Shown one piece after another: positions 34,760-45,100 of a stretch of 64,000 nt of DNA (positions within the stretch are counted from its first letter, which is position 1; every line of letters begins with the position of its first letter). The stretch covers positions 119,924,738-119,988,737 of the forward strand of contig NC_090944.1 of assembly GCF_040807025.1 (NCBI RefSeq), written 5' to 3'. Below the pieces are notes generated by a model that saw only the letters and a program-made list of their open reading frames with translations, had not been told where the DNA came from and ran no database searches. Position numbers and translations under genes: made by a program. This DNA is from Struthio camelus (Eukaryota; Chordata; Aves; Struthioniformes; Struthionidae).

Positions 34760-36120
34760 TTGAGAGATTGTAAAGAAACAGGAAGGTGATACTTTGTCAT
34801 GCTACAATATGACTTTTCAGCTCCTATCACAGCTAAGTAGAATGTCCATAGAGTTTAGAGGGAAGCTGGCATTGGTAAGAGAAGTAAAAAGATACTCATA
34901 AAAAAAATAATAAATAAGTGGTGGCAGGAGCTGGTCTTAAGCCAAATAAGACGAGACCACTGGAAGTAGTCTTTCAATAGGTAATGAAAGATATGTGAGA
35001 GAGGTGGGAGTCCATAGACGAATGCAAAGTGAAGAGGATGGTGTAGCTGAAGTGATTGTCTAGGAGTAGGATACCTCCAGCAGTGGTTGGAACGGATATG
35101 AACAGGTAAAGCCAGAATAAGTGATATCACAGTAAACAAGATGGAAGGTGAGAGTGTGAAAGTGAGTTTAGTAGCATGACGTTAGCTAGACAGGAAAGTG
35201 TAACTCAAAAGAGGCAGGCAAGAAAGCACTAGAGAATTTAGATGAGGTCTCACAGTTGAAGAAAAGTCTGAATTTTATCATCCTGAAACACAGGCACGAT
35301 AGTGACTTACAGTGATCAAAAAAGGAAAAAGAGCCTGTGGAAATGAGGGGTCAGGGACTCTTTTTAGGTCTTGTTGCAATTCAGTTAATGGATAACAATT
35401 AATTAGAAGTTGGCTGAGATTTGAGTTTGCTTAGGAGACAAATATGAAGTATACATAGCTATTTAAGGTGATAGCAAGGTGAAAATAGCTGCATTTCTGA
35501 TCTCACATTACTCTGGGATGTTCTGTAAAAGAAGAACTGCCTCCTGAGAAAAAGGAAGTTAAAAGAATGCTCTTGGACATAATACGAGAGAAAAGAGAAA
35601 GATAGAACAAAATCATGGAAACCAGAAGAGATGATACCAAGAAGGTCCTGTCAAAGCACAAGAAAATGGATTTCTTGTTTTAAAGTCAAAACTACAAAGC
35701 AGTCAGTAGAGAATGGCAAGCATAGCTCAGCAAAGCATGTGCACAAGAAAAGCAGAAGCTAGGTAAGAAGGCTGAACTGTAGAAAAGGGGCTCTGGAGAG
35801 CTAGTATCAATAGTGTACTTACGGAGTGCAGAAGTGAAAGGTAGAAGAGGGATGTGACAAAAGGAGAGGGTCAGATGAGGTCATGGGTGTGGAAACAGTA
35901 ATAGCAACAGAGATAGCAAAAGCAGTGTGTCTTGAAGTGCTGTAGATACCTTCAGCTGACCAAGAGGACTGAAGCAGTGAGATGAACAATTCAGCTATGG
36001 GTTATGTAGGTCACCAGTGTCAGAGCTGAAGTAGCCAGGAATTAGTAGAAGTATGGGAGGAGAAGGAGGAAACAGCATCTTGGAGAAGGGAGAAAGTACT
36101 GCTCAGACGAGGAAGAATGG
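34760..36120 (-). mobile_element. Probable old L2-type LINE, antisense
   Basis: About 1.3 kb in which the plus strand is strikingly purine-rich (many agaagg, ggaggag and gagag words). L2-clade LINEs have pyrimidine-rich coding strands, so an antisense copy looks like this. The best local anchor is 35682-35706, where the text aaagtcaaaactacaaagca resembles the antisense of the L2 SAAFDTVDH block; the preceding 35620-35660 (ggaaaccagaagagatgatacc) fits the antisense of the next segment in the right order. No frame remains open. The alternative is a simple purine-biased unique sequence or another ancient repeat. The family call is from memory of consensus features, not a search. Confidence 0.5.
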
Positions 36121-36925
36121 GAAGGCATTGAAGAAATGGGCAGCAGCAGAGAAGTAGCTTGATATGCATACTGTGCTATGTGTATGTGATCGGAGGTAAG
36201 TGCAGAGGGCACTATAAGGGAGAGATGCTTTATAGCAAGCTTTGCACTTATTCAAGCAAGAAGAGCTATGTTAGGTAAAAGTGAAATGTCTGTAAGAGTA
36301 ATCCATCTGCTGCCAGATACCTGTATGTGCTATGGATCTCATAAGCCTGCAGCCAAACTTGCTTGTCATTATCCTTCTCTGCACTGGCCTTATTTTCTGT
36401 CATCTGAATCTACCTCATCAGGGAGGGTAATTAGCTGATGGGATGAATTTCAGCACTAATGAAATTGATCTTGGAAAACAAAGAGCTTGGAAACAAAGAC
36501 CAGGATGCATAAATGCATCCAGTCCCCAAGCGTATCAGTTTAGAGCCAGAATACCTGAGGGAACAGCTGGCAGCTAACAAGTAGTAGGCCACCGTATCTG
36601 GGCCATGAGGAGGACCCTAGGAAGAGCCATCCGAAAAACTGCAGAGGCACAGCATATAACTGGCGAGGAGAGACAGTACTATAGGAGACATAGTATGTTG
36701 GATGCAAATTATAACAGTCTGGTTTCGACAGCAGCTTCAATAAACCAGGTCAACACACGTCCACCTAACTCAGCATGCAATCACAGTACTGTATTTTAAT
36801 ACTCCTTTTTAGCTTTCTGCTGCTATACCCACCTCCAGAATAGGAGGTCAGTTGAATTTATTGCTTCCTGAGAGTGAAATGAATGCTAGGAGACTGAATA
36901 TACTTTTTTCTTTTTCAATATTTAG

Positions 36926-37052
36926 GCCTATGGTGCACACCTTTTCCACTAGTGTTTTGAGTAAGGATGAATACATCTGGGCTGACTTAGAATTAATGAG
37001 AGATTTGAAAACTGCCTTTGGGTCCAAGGATGTACAGGAAAGGCTTAAATGA
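36926..37052 (+). other. Candidate 3'-terminal coding segment
   Basis: An acceptor-like tract (cttttttctttttcaatatttag, ending 36925) is followed by an open frame with ATG at 36930 in good context and a TGA at 37050-37052. It encodes 40 residues of ordinary soluble composition (VLSKDEYIWADLELMRDLK inside). No poly(A) signal is evident close by and the protein is not recognised. Confidence 0.2.
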
Positions 37053-38691
37053 GTTTGAATAATGTGGGATTCTTAAATAAGTTCTTGAGGTTTACTCAGT
37101 GATATTTTCCCAGTTTGTGGCCCATAACTTTATAACAGAGTGATAAAGCATACACCTCTGAATGTTCCTTGAGTTATATTTAAAGTTATTGGGCTACTAT
37201 TGCTCAGTAGAGGATGATCATCTAGTTCTGTAGTTCTAGTTTCCACTTACAGGTGATCCATTAAAAGTTTCAAGGGGCTGTCAATGAACTGAAATCATGG
37301 TGTGGCTGGTTAAAATGGTTTTTGGTGTGTTTTATATTGTTCTGATGTTCTTGATTCAGCAACAGTCACCATCTGGAGAAAATTTGCAGTAGTTGCAGTA
37401 AAGCATTCGGTAGGTGAATCAGAACGTCGTGGCAGTGACATATTGGGGACTGAGGATAGTTCACCCCTAGACTTACTAGATGATACAGTGTGCCCATCAG
37501 AGAATGTTTCACTCCAGTGGGTTCCCGTAGGACCCGGGTACAACATGGCTGTTCTTGACTTTTTACCACTTTGGCTTCCGCAGGGAGGAAAGAAACATGA
37601 AGTAGCAGTCCCATTGTATTGTGTAGCAAGTTAGAGCAGTTTTTCCAGGACACAACTGGATCCAGGGAATTAAAAGAAGGTTCAGAAAGTCATGTTTCAG
37701 CTCACCCTCTACTCTTAACCAGCAATAAATGGGTCACTTTGAATCCAGAAGCCATCGGGATGTGCTAACTGTGTTTGCACTGGAAAATGTAGACTTTGAG
37801 GTGCCTTTCAGTGCTGTGTGAATATGGCCGTCTGGCATGCAGGTCAGAGCAGGCTCTTGCCCAGGGTGCAGGCATGGGGACTGGGCAGCTCTCACCACTG
37901 AACTAGAGATGGCCTTAGTGGATGATTTTCAATGTGATAAAAGACACTGAGTAATGTCTGGCTACAGCCTAGAGAGCAATCTGGACAGTTCCCAATTTTT
38001 TCTAATGCCATTTTTTTTCCAAGTAAATTAGTGCAGTAAGAGCATGGGTACCTTCATGGACTGGAAAATGAATGTAGGGTTTAAAATATCTCATAACAAC
38101 ATACAACAAAACAAAAATAGCTGGTATTTTAAAAAAGGATATGAATATAGCAGAGCATAGCAGAAGCCAAGCTGAGGAGTTCATTTCATTTTATGAATAC
38201 TCTATCTAAAGACTTTAAATTTACCAATTAAAAAGACACTAGAGAAGAAGGCAATGTTCCACTTTGGTGCATTAAACCTCTTGTTTATGTTTCATTTATT
38301 GGATTCTCAATGTTTGCAGTGGTTGTATTTAGGTATGGAGGTTTTCCTGCTTCCCAGCAAGGAAGAAAACGTTAGAAATGCTCTTTGATCGTGGAGTGTC
38401 ACAGGTGAAAAAGAGCTTAATCTGTTAACAGAAACAGGTGGCAGATAATTGGGTGTATTTGTGTGTGGAGGTGAATGTCCAAAACTGAACTTTTGAACTC
38501 TGAAGCAGAAGCCTTCTACTTGCTAGCTGCAACTCTATGGGCTAGTTTTAAATATCGATAATCTTGACTAAACAGAAGTGGCAGGTCCTGAACCCTCCAG
38601 TTAATAAAGAGACAGGAGATAGAACCACCGGTCTGGAGGCTAAAAATTGAGCGCTGTGCTTCTGCACGTAGACTACTTAAATTGGGAAAAC

Positions 38692-38870
38692 CGGGAGCTT
38701 GGGATCTGAGAAGGAAAGAAGGTCTGGAAACTAAAAGAAGGGTTCTCAAAAGGAAGAAGAGGTCTCAGAAAGAAGGGAGAACCTGGAAAGAAGAAAGGGA
38801 AGATCCTGACTGGAGGAAGGATCTTGAAAGTGGAGGAAGATCCGGGAGATCAGAGATCTGTAGAGACAAA
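38692..38870 (+). repeat. Purine-rich minisatellite-like block
   Basis: About 180 bases, purine-rich on the plus strand, built from loosely repeated words of the type ggtctggaaa, ggtctcagaaagaagg, ggaagatcc and agatcagagatc, with a period near 25 bases. It is open in one plus frame that would encode a very charged Arg/Lys/Glu peptide, as expected from the composition. It lies 110 bases upstream of a candidate exon. Confidence 0.5.
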
Positions 38871-38978
38871 TGCTGGGGGCCGCCCAGGGACCTTGGCCAG
38901 TAAGGCACGAGACTGGTAACTGTGAGTAGCTGCACAGCATGAACTGACACAACTTCCTGCCCTGTCTTCCTGGACCAG

Positions 38979-39076
38979 CAGTGACCTCCTTGCTGGGAAG
39001 GGAAGTCAAGGCCTAGCAAACATAATGCTGCGGGGGGAGCAAGTGAATGAGCAAGTGTGTGAAATAATCAGGCAGG
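38979..39076 (+). other. Candidate coding exon, 98 nt
   Basis: A very good acceptor (aacttcctgccctgtcttcc, then tggaccag ending 38978) and the donor AGG|GTAAGA bound 98 bases. One frame is fully open for 32 codons and reads, in part, LLAGKGSQGLANIMLRGE and VNEQVCEIIRQ; the other two have stops. The surroundings (38.6-39.1 kb) are GC-richer than average and include a CpG-containing stretch. Product unrecognised; could also be a noncoding exon. Confidence 0.3.
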
Positions 39077-39559
39077 GTAAGAGTGGCAGCAGCACCTGGT
39101 ATAGCTGATACGTTGAGAGATGTCACCTGCACGTGGCCTGCCTTTTAGTGGTTTGCATAGTTAGGAGCCTCAAATTTCTGTCATTTTGTGCAGATGGTGC
39201 TAACAGTGTTTGGGGGATTTCACAGTAGTCCTGATGTGAACCCCTAAAAAACATATAGAAAGTAAATTTAAGAGAATTTGCTTTGCTTTGTTACTTCTGT
39301 CAGTTTTTGATTTCTTCATTTCAGTTGGGAAAAACTTTTTCCCCATTGTTGCTGTTCTGTCACAAATGTGAAGGTTTTCATTATTTCTCTGTGCATCATT
39401 ATAATGCCTGAGGACCCCAATAAAGATTTCAACTCCAGTGCGTGAAAGCACAGATAAGGACAGTCCCTAAACAAAGAAAGGGAGGCAATTATTCTCAAAA
39501 AGCCGGATTACACTAGAAGTTAAAGCATGTAGGAATAAAGTGAGATTTATCACAAGTGA

Positions 39560-40137
39560 GTCTGAGAGAGAGCTTGAAAGAAATACTAATAGGAAATGGT
39601 AAAAGATTCTTCAGCCATAAAAAATAAAAAGAGAGGGCTTACTATACAGTGATGGCAAGATGCAGCATAATCCAAGTATAGCTGAGAACTGAAATGAATA
39701 CTTTACATCAGGATTCAGTAGAACTATGATGTTGACCATTAGAGCAAAGATGAGATGGCTAACAGCAATGTGGGTATGGAAATAGAAATTACCAGTTCCT
39801 AGATGACAACCTAAAGAACTTTATCCCTTTGAGTCAGGGGTCCCACCAATTTCCATCTCAGAATGCTGAAAGAGCTGGCACATGAAATTGCAGGACTGCC
39901 AGTGAATGTTTCTAATAAACCTCAGGGTAGAATGGATATGACTACAGAATAGCAAATGCAGTACCTTTATTTAAGAAGAAGGAGAAAAAGTGATGTGGGA
40001 GATGACAGGCCTATTAATCTTACCACAGTTGCATGCATGGTTTAGAACAAAGTTTGAAGGAAGGACTAATTAAGACACATGAGAAAATGGACAAAGGGAT
40101 AAAGCATAACCTGGGTTTATCACAAGTCAGATAAAGA
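39560..40137 (+). mobile_element. Very old CR1-clade LINE relic (RT region)
   Basis: Plus-strand fossil of a CR1-like reverse transcriptase, visible only as interrupted protein similarity. From 39839 one frame reads GPTNFHLRMLKELAHEIAGL, matching the family's GPDGxHPRxLRELAxxIAxP block. Near 39953-39990 an alternate frame gives ANAVPLFKK, matching the [10 protein letters not shown] block. It is followed by DDRPINLTTV at 40000-40029, the counterpart of NYRPVSLTS. Near 40104-40135 GLSQV sits where the HGFTxGKS block belongs. The upstream part (39590-39720) has weaker connector similarity. The order and spacing of four blocks make chance unlikely. Stops and frame changes are frequent, so this copy is far older than the other CR1s here. 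Confidence 0.72.
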
Positions 40138-41573
40138 AAAGGTAGGCACCTGGGTTCTTTGTCTAAAATGAATGTGCTCAAAAATTTGAAAGAGTGCTTC
40201 TAAGCACCTATTCTCTGGAGAAGATTTTTAATTATCACTCCTTAGCAGCTTCGGCTTCTTAGTGTTTGCACTCAGCATTTCCCTCCAGACTTCCCTGAAG
40301 TTTCCTACTGAACAAACTGATTTTAAGTAGTTGTTTAAAACATAGTTGTCATCTCCTGTCTGCATACCAAGCACCGAAAGCTAAATGCAAAGGTGAAGCT
40401 TACCGTGATATCAGAATGTTTTATATGATCGTTAGTACAGTAATTTATTTTTAGTGTTGATAATTGTCTGCAGTTAAGTGTCCTTGTCTCAAAACAGGGA
40501 CTGTGTGTACGGAACCCACAACAACATTAAGAGAATTTTGTACAGGAATTTAATTTTATTTCGAAAACACAGCATTTAACATTTTTCAAATGCTTCTTAG
40601 AAGCAGCCTTCAATCTAAGTTGTTATGAGCAATCAGATAGTCATGTAAGTCATGTTGAAGAGAGTATTTTTCTAGTAAATGTTATACAATTTAATCGTAT
40701 TATGTTAGAATTACTGGGAATGTATTTACACTGTGGCTATTTTTATGACACTTGTGGAGTGTGGAGAGGTCTTACAAAGGAAAGTCAGCCCGCGTTGAGT
40801 AAAGAGCTGTCTCAGTTAGCCTCCTCCCACCCTCCAAGCAATCTCAGATATTTCTACACTGTGATCTGCAATATAGACACACACAATACCACTATGGCAA
40901 ACTTGGTTGAAGCATGGTTGATAGTACTGGATTTCATGCTGGCTTGTTGGACATTTCCTTTTCTTTAAATTGCAAGGTCTATATGCAGCAGTAGCCATAT
41001 GCAACAGTAGCCATATATAATGATAGAAATATGCAAAATAGAAATCTCTGTAATCAGCAGTTTATGCGTAAAAGGCGTTTCCTTTAAATATTACTGTTTG
41101 TAGGTTATGCTCTGGATGTAAATGATCCTTATACATTTTGAGCCTCATTAGAAAAATGTCAATTGTGAGATCCTTATAGCCAATCAAGTTTTTGATTCTA
41201 AAGACATTTCTGATTAGTTGCAAGTTTTAGCCAGGTAACCTGTGATTTGTTTTATAGGCAGCTGAGAAACAGGAAGGATGTTGCTGCTTGAAGCTACAGA
41301 AAATAGGAGTGGTGATATCCATCTGCTGTCTACCTCATGAAGCATCCAGATTTCCTGAGAGGCTTTTGGAAGGATTTGTGTGGGATGCTCGTATGTATTA
41401 GGCAAGCCTGGCTTTTACATCTAACTTCTGCTTTCTGGAGGTAGAATGAGTACTGCAGAAAATGCTAGCCACCAAGGAACATGACCAATACTTCTCGTGG
41501 GCCATGCTAAGTCAAAGAACTATGAATCTATTTTTCAAAAAAACTGGTGATAAGGAAGACAAAAGAGTGAATG
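40138..41573. other. Unique AT-rich DNA between LINE relics
   Basis: Contains the 16-bp tandem duplication at 40981. No gene is visible; a short plus frame at 40702-40968 shows no recognisable domain. Confidence 0.55.
40981..41012. repeat. 16-bp tandem duplication
   Basis: ATATGCAGCAGTAGCC is followed directly by ATATGCAACAGTAGCC, one mismatch in 16. A third partial start (ATATGCAA) lies at 41029. Confidence 0.9.
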
Positions 41574-41791
41574 CAGATGAGGCCAGCCTCTTCTCCGTGG
41601 TGCCCAGCAACAGGACAAGAGGCAACAGGCAGAAACTGAACCACAGGAAGTTCCATCTGAACCTGAGAAAGAACTTCTTCACTGTGAGGGTGACAGAGCA
41701 TTGGAACAGGTTGCCCAGAGAGGTAGCGGAGTCTCCTTCCCTGGAGATATTCAAAAGCCGTCTGGATGTGATCCTGGGCAATATGCTCTAG
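41574..41791 (+). pseudogene. CR1 ORF2 C-terminal remnant
   Basis: The final segment of CR1 ORF2, still open in one frame and ending at the native TAG (41789-41791). Recognisable blocks are ASLFSVVPSNRTRGNRQKL, HRKFHLNLRKNFFTVRVTEH, WNRLPREVAESPSLEIFKSR and LDVILGNML. This is the C-terminal tail behind the RT thumb; it has no catalytic residues. The open frame extends upstream to about 41462, but that part does not resemble CR1 and belongs to the pre-insertion flank. No protein is expected, since the promoter and the start of ORF2 are missing. Confidence 0.92.
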
Positions 41792-41873
41792 GTGACCCTG
41801 CTGGAGCAGGGAGGTTGGACTAGATGATCTCCAGAGGTCCCATCCAACCTAAACGATTCTGTGATTCTGTGAT
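41574..41873 (+). mobile_element. CR1 LINE, 5'-truncated, complete 3' end
   Basis: Short, fairly well preserved CR1 insertion with the classic shape: 5'-truncated with an intact 3' end. It holds the last 70 or so codons of ORF2, the stop, and an 80-base 3'UTR. The UTR contains a perfect stem-loop, CCCTGCT-GG-AGCAGGG (41796-41811), a structure known in CR1-type LINEs as part of the RT recognition region. The conserved gttggactagatgatctccag block follows. It ends in two and a quarter copies of the ATTCTGTG octamer (41856-41873), the hallmark of CR1 3' ends. This copy is the best evidence that the genome is avian or close to it. Confidence 0.95.
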
Positions 41874-41880
41874 ATGGGAG

Positions 41881-42110
41881 ATTTAAATGAGGAAGACCAG
41901 AGGGTCATCACTATGAAGAGGGGAAAAAAACAGAACAGAAGAAAGATGGAAAATAGGAGAATATGGGAGAAGAGAGAAACAGAAGTGTCCAAAGGGAAGA
42001 AGCTATCTATGGATGAAAAGGTGGAGAAAGGAAAAGGAAAGTTAGAACTGAGGGTGGCTGTCAGTTGAAGAAGGGAAAGAAAGGGAAGAGAAAGAAAATA
42101 TGGATAAATG
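41881..42110. repeat. Purine-rich low-complexity stretch
   Basis: Starts about ten bases past the end of the CR1 tail and runs about 230 bases with gaagag, ggaaaa and gggaaag words and few pyrimidines on the plus strand. Open frames of 64-109 codons on both strands follow from the bias. It could be unique sequence or old L2-like antisense. Confidence 0.6.
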
Positions 42111-45100
42111 ACATCTCTTTCTCCATAGGAAAGGCTACAAATGGAGCAATTCAGTGCTAATTTGAGCTTCCTGATCATGGCAGAAGTTAGTTACAGTCAG
42201 GACAATTTCAATCTGCTTGCCTCTCAGACCATGTAACTATATCACTATCACCACACTGTATTCACAGATGTGACTCTTTATTTTTCAGTTTCAGTCAGCT
42301 GATAGCAATATTTTTCATGTTTTCAAGTGCCTGCAGCAAACAAAGGGGTTCCCCAATTTTAGCCCTTAATCATCCCAGTATGTGATACATCTTAGTTAGT
42401 TCTGTCCTTTTGTCTCTCTACTCTTTATAGACCTCTTTCTACTCTTCTCAAGACTCAGTTTACCTGATGAAGATGAAAGAAATAGAAAACAGGTATGAGT
42501 AATAGGAACCCTTCTCCCTCCCCCCTGAAATATAGGAGCAAGTTGCTACCTAGGACAGAATGAACCCCACTGCACATGTGTGAGCTACTGAGAGAATGGT
42601 AAACTTATCTTCCACTGCAGCTTAACTGACCATATTCTTTCTAGAACTAATCTGATAGGACAGTATTTGTTTAGGTGTCACTGAGGATGAAGCATAGACG
42701 AAGAGGAAGGAAGAATAAAAGGAAGGATAAGGAGTATATCTCCAGACTGCTGCAAGTGTGTAGAACTCTGTCAACTGTGTGGGTTTTGAAGAAAACATAT
42801 GACGGTATGTTGATTTTCCCTTTTTGTTTTCTTTAGGTGGGCAGATTTAGAAAAGTTGTCTCAGGGGAGAGATTGTATGTTCTAGATTATCTGAGCTAAG
42901 GAAACGTTTATCATTCAGTTTGCATTGATTTCTGCTCTTTGCTTTTATTAGGGTTTAATCACGTTACTCGCAGACATCAGTTTCAACACTTGCATTGAAT
43001 TCAGGTATGTCAAAATTTCTGAGACTGATGTCAAGTTTAGGTCACTATTTGCTTCAGTAGAGTCACTTTGCATTTTTACAACACTGCTATTCAGTCTAGA
43101 CTTTATTGTCTCTTGGTTGCTTGATGTTTTCTAAAACAGTGAGAGTGGAATACCAACTTCAGAGTCAATCGTCATGAACTTGGAAGATGTTCAAAGATGA
43201 ACCAAATCTTGCCTTGAGCTAAATTCTGCCAGTGAAAAAACTTTCAGTAGCCAATGATGTTCCCTGTCATCACATCCAATACTTACGATGATTGGCAGCA
43301 AAATTTAAAATACATCATTATGCACTAGTTATATGACCTACATACAGATGATGTGGCTAGAGCTAGTTGGCTCCTAAATTCATATTGACTTGAGAGATAT
43401 TACGAATATCAACAATATGTAATGTATTTAAGGTGGAAAAAAGGGACTAATACAATGTAACCTTTGAAATTGCAATCAGGTGTATGTTATGTTTAAGGGC
43501 AACCATAAGAAGGAGATATTTACGTAGTACCCATCTCTGTCTGTTATTTTTCTTCAACAGCCCTCCTATTGCTTCCCTTCCTTTTTGGAGAATGCGTACT
43601 AGATGTCTAAACCCAGTGAGCAGAAAAAAGGCCCTTTGTTTTTAGACTGTCATGTGCCTTTGTTTGTATCCCTTTACTTTCTGTATGATTGGAATGTACT
43701 TCTAATGTTGTTTAGAGAGTATTTCAGATGTGCCCTTTTAGAATGTTTAGTTCCCATTAACAAGTCATGTTCTGATTCATTTCATGATGAACTTACTTTT
43801 AATTACCGTTTTACTTTGAAATGCTAACTCTGTTTGTTTTCTGCTCTGCTGTGAGATTGCCAGAAGAAAGAATGACGTCTTTAAATTCAAATCAGTCCAA
43901 AGCTCCATGAAGCCCTATTTAAGATATGTACCTCACAAACACATACAACATATTTAATGTTCTGTATTTATAAGTGGGTATTGGCTTAATATGCATCGTG
44001 ACTTTAAAGAAGAGTATCATCTGAAAACCAAGGGACATAGTAATAATGCATATAGTTATTCTACAGTTCATTGTTAAGCTGACTTTTCTTGAATTGCAGA
44101 TTTGTATAAAGACTGCAGACTGAATAGTTTAACTGGAAAAGAGTAAGTCTGCGATAAAACATGGAGGATTACAGATGGTAATGAGTGCAACATTTTGGTG
44201 TTTTTATTTTGTAAGACCGATAAATTATTACTGTAAAGGTATGAAAAAGGCAATATTTTTACACAATAACTGAACTTATGTATGCTCTTTCTACTGTGAA
44301 CACTTAGACATTTAATGCCCTTTCCCTTTATTTCTTCACAAGAAAAATAAATATTGTAAATCTAATTTCTGAATGCACAGTAGCTAGTACACAACGGCAA
44401 GTAATGTCTCCTTGTAGATCAGCTGATAGTGAGAAAGATCCCTCCTACTGATTTCTCTTCAGAATTTCATGTTGATTTAGTGGTAAAGTTTTGCTTAAAA
44501 TAATCATTGGCGTAATATGCCCCATGCTAAGAACTCTTTGAAAGAGAATGTTCCCAAACAAATGTTTGTTAGAACCTTTTCCAATGGATATAAGAAAGGA
44601 ATGTCACAGTTTCAATTTGGACTACGAGCAATCATTCAAATGGATGAAATTAGAACTATAGTTTACATACCCAATTTTTGGTAAAATATTTCTTTTCTTC
44701 AAAATGTGAAAGAAATATGGATCATACAGTAGCCAAAGCTATTGAATTTAAGCAAATCATAAGGGAGATACAACAATGAAATTCAAATTTGTCCTGTAGC
44801 GGTGGTATAGCTTGATATCGGGGCTGTGTACCTGTGTCCAAACCTAGTGCACCTAAGCCGTTAATTCTCTGGTCCAGGAATTCACTGGTATAGATGAATC
44901 TGCACAGATGTGACAATCAACTGGTTTGAGCCAATAGACTGACTTGAGACAAGATGATTGACTGAATTCATAACCACCTTTTCAACAAAATATATCGCTA
45001 TTTGTTACAAGAACTTTTTAATTCAAGTTTTAATTCAAGGGAATTTCAAACAGTCTCGGAGGGTTTCCTCAGGCAGCTCCTGCTGTGTCTAGACTAATTT

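Noticed and set aside
34855..35139. 94-codon minus frame with hydrophobic runs
   Set aside because: A product of the purine-biased plus strand; better explained as decayed antisense LINE.
41849..42178. 109-codon minus frame rich in Phe, Leu and Ser resembling a membrane protein
   Set aside because: The hydrophobic composition follows from the pyrimidine bias of that strand; no start context and no family resemblance.
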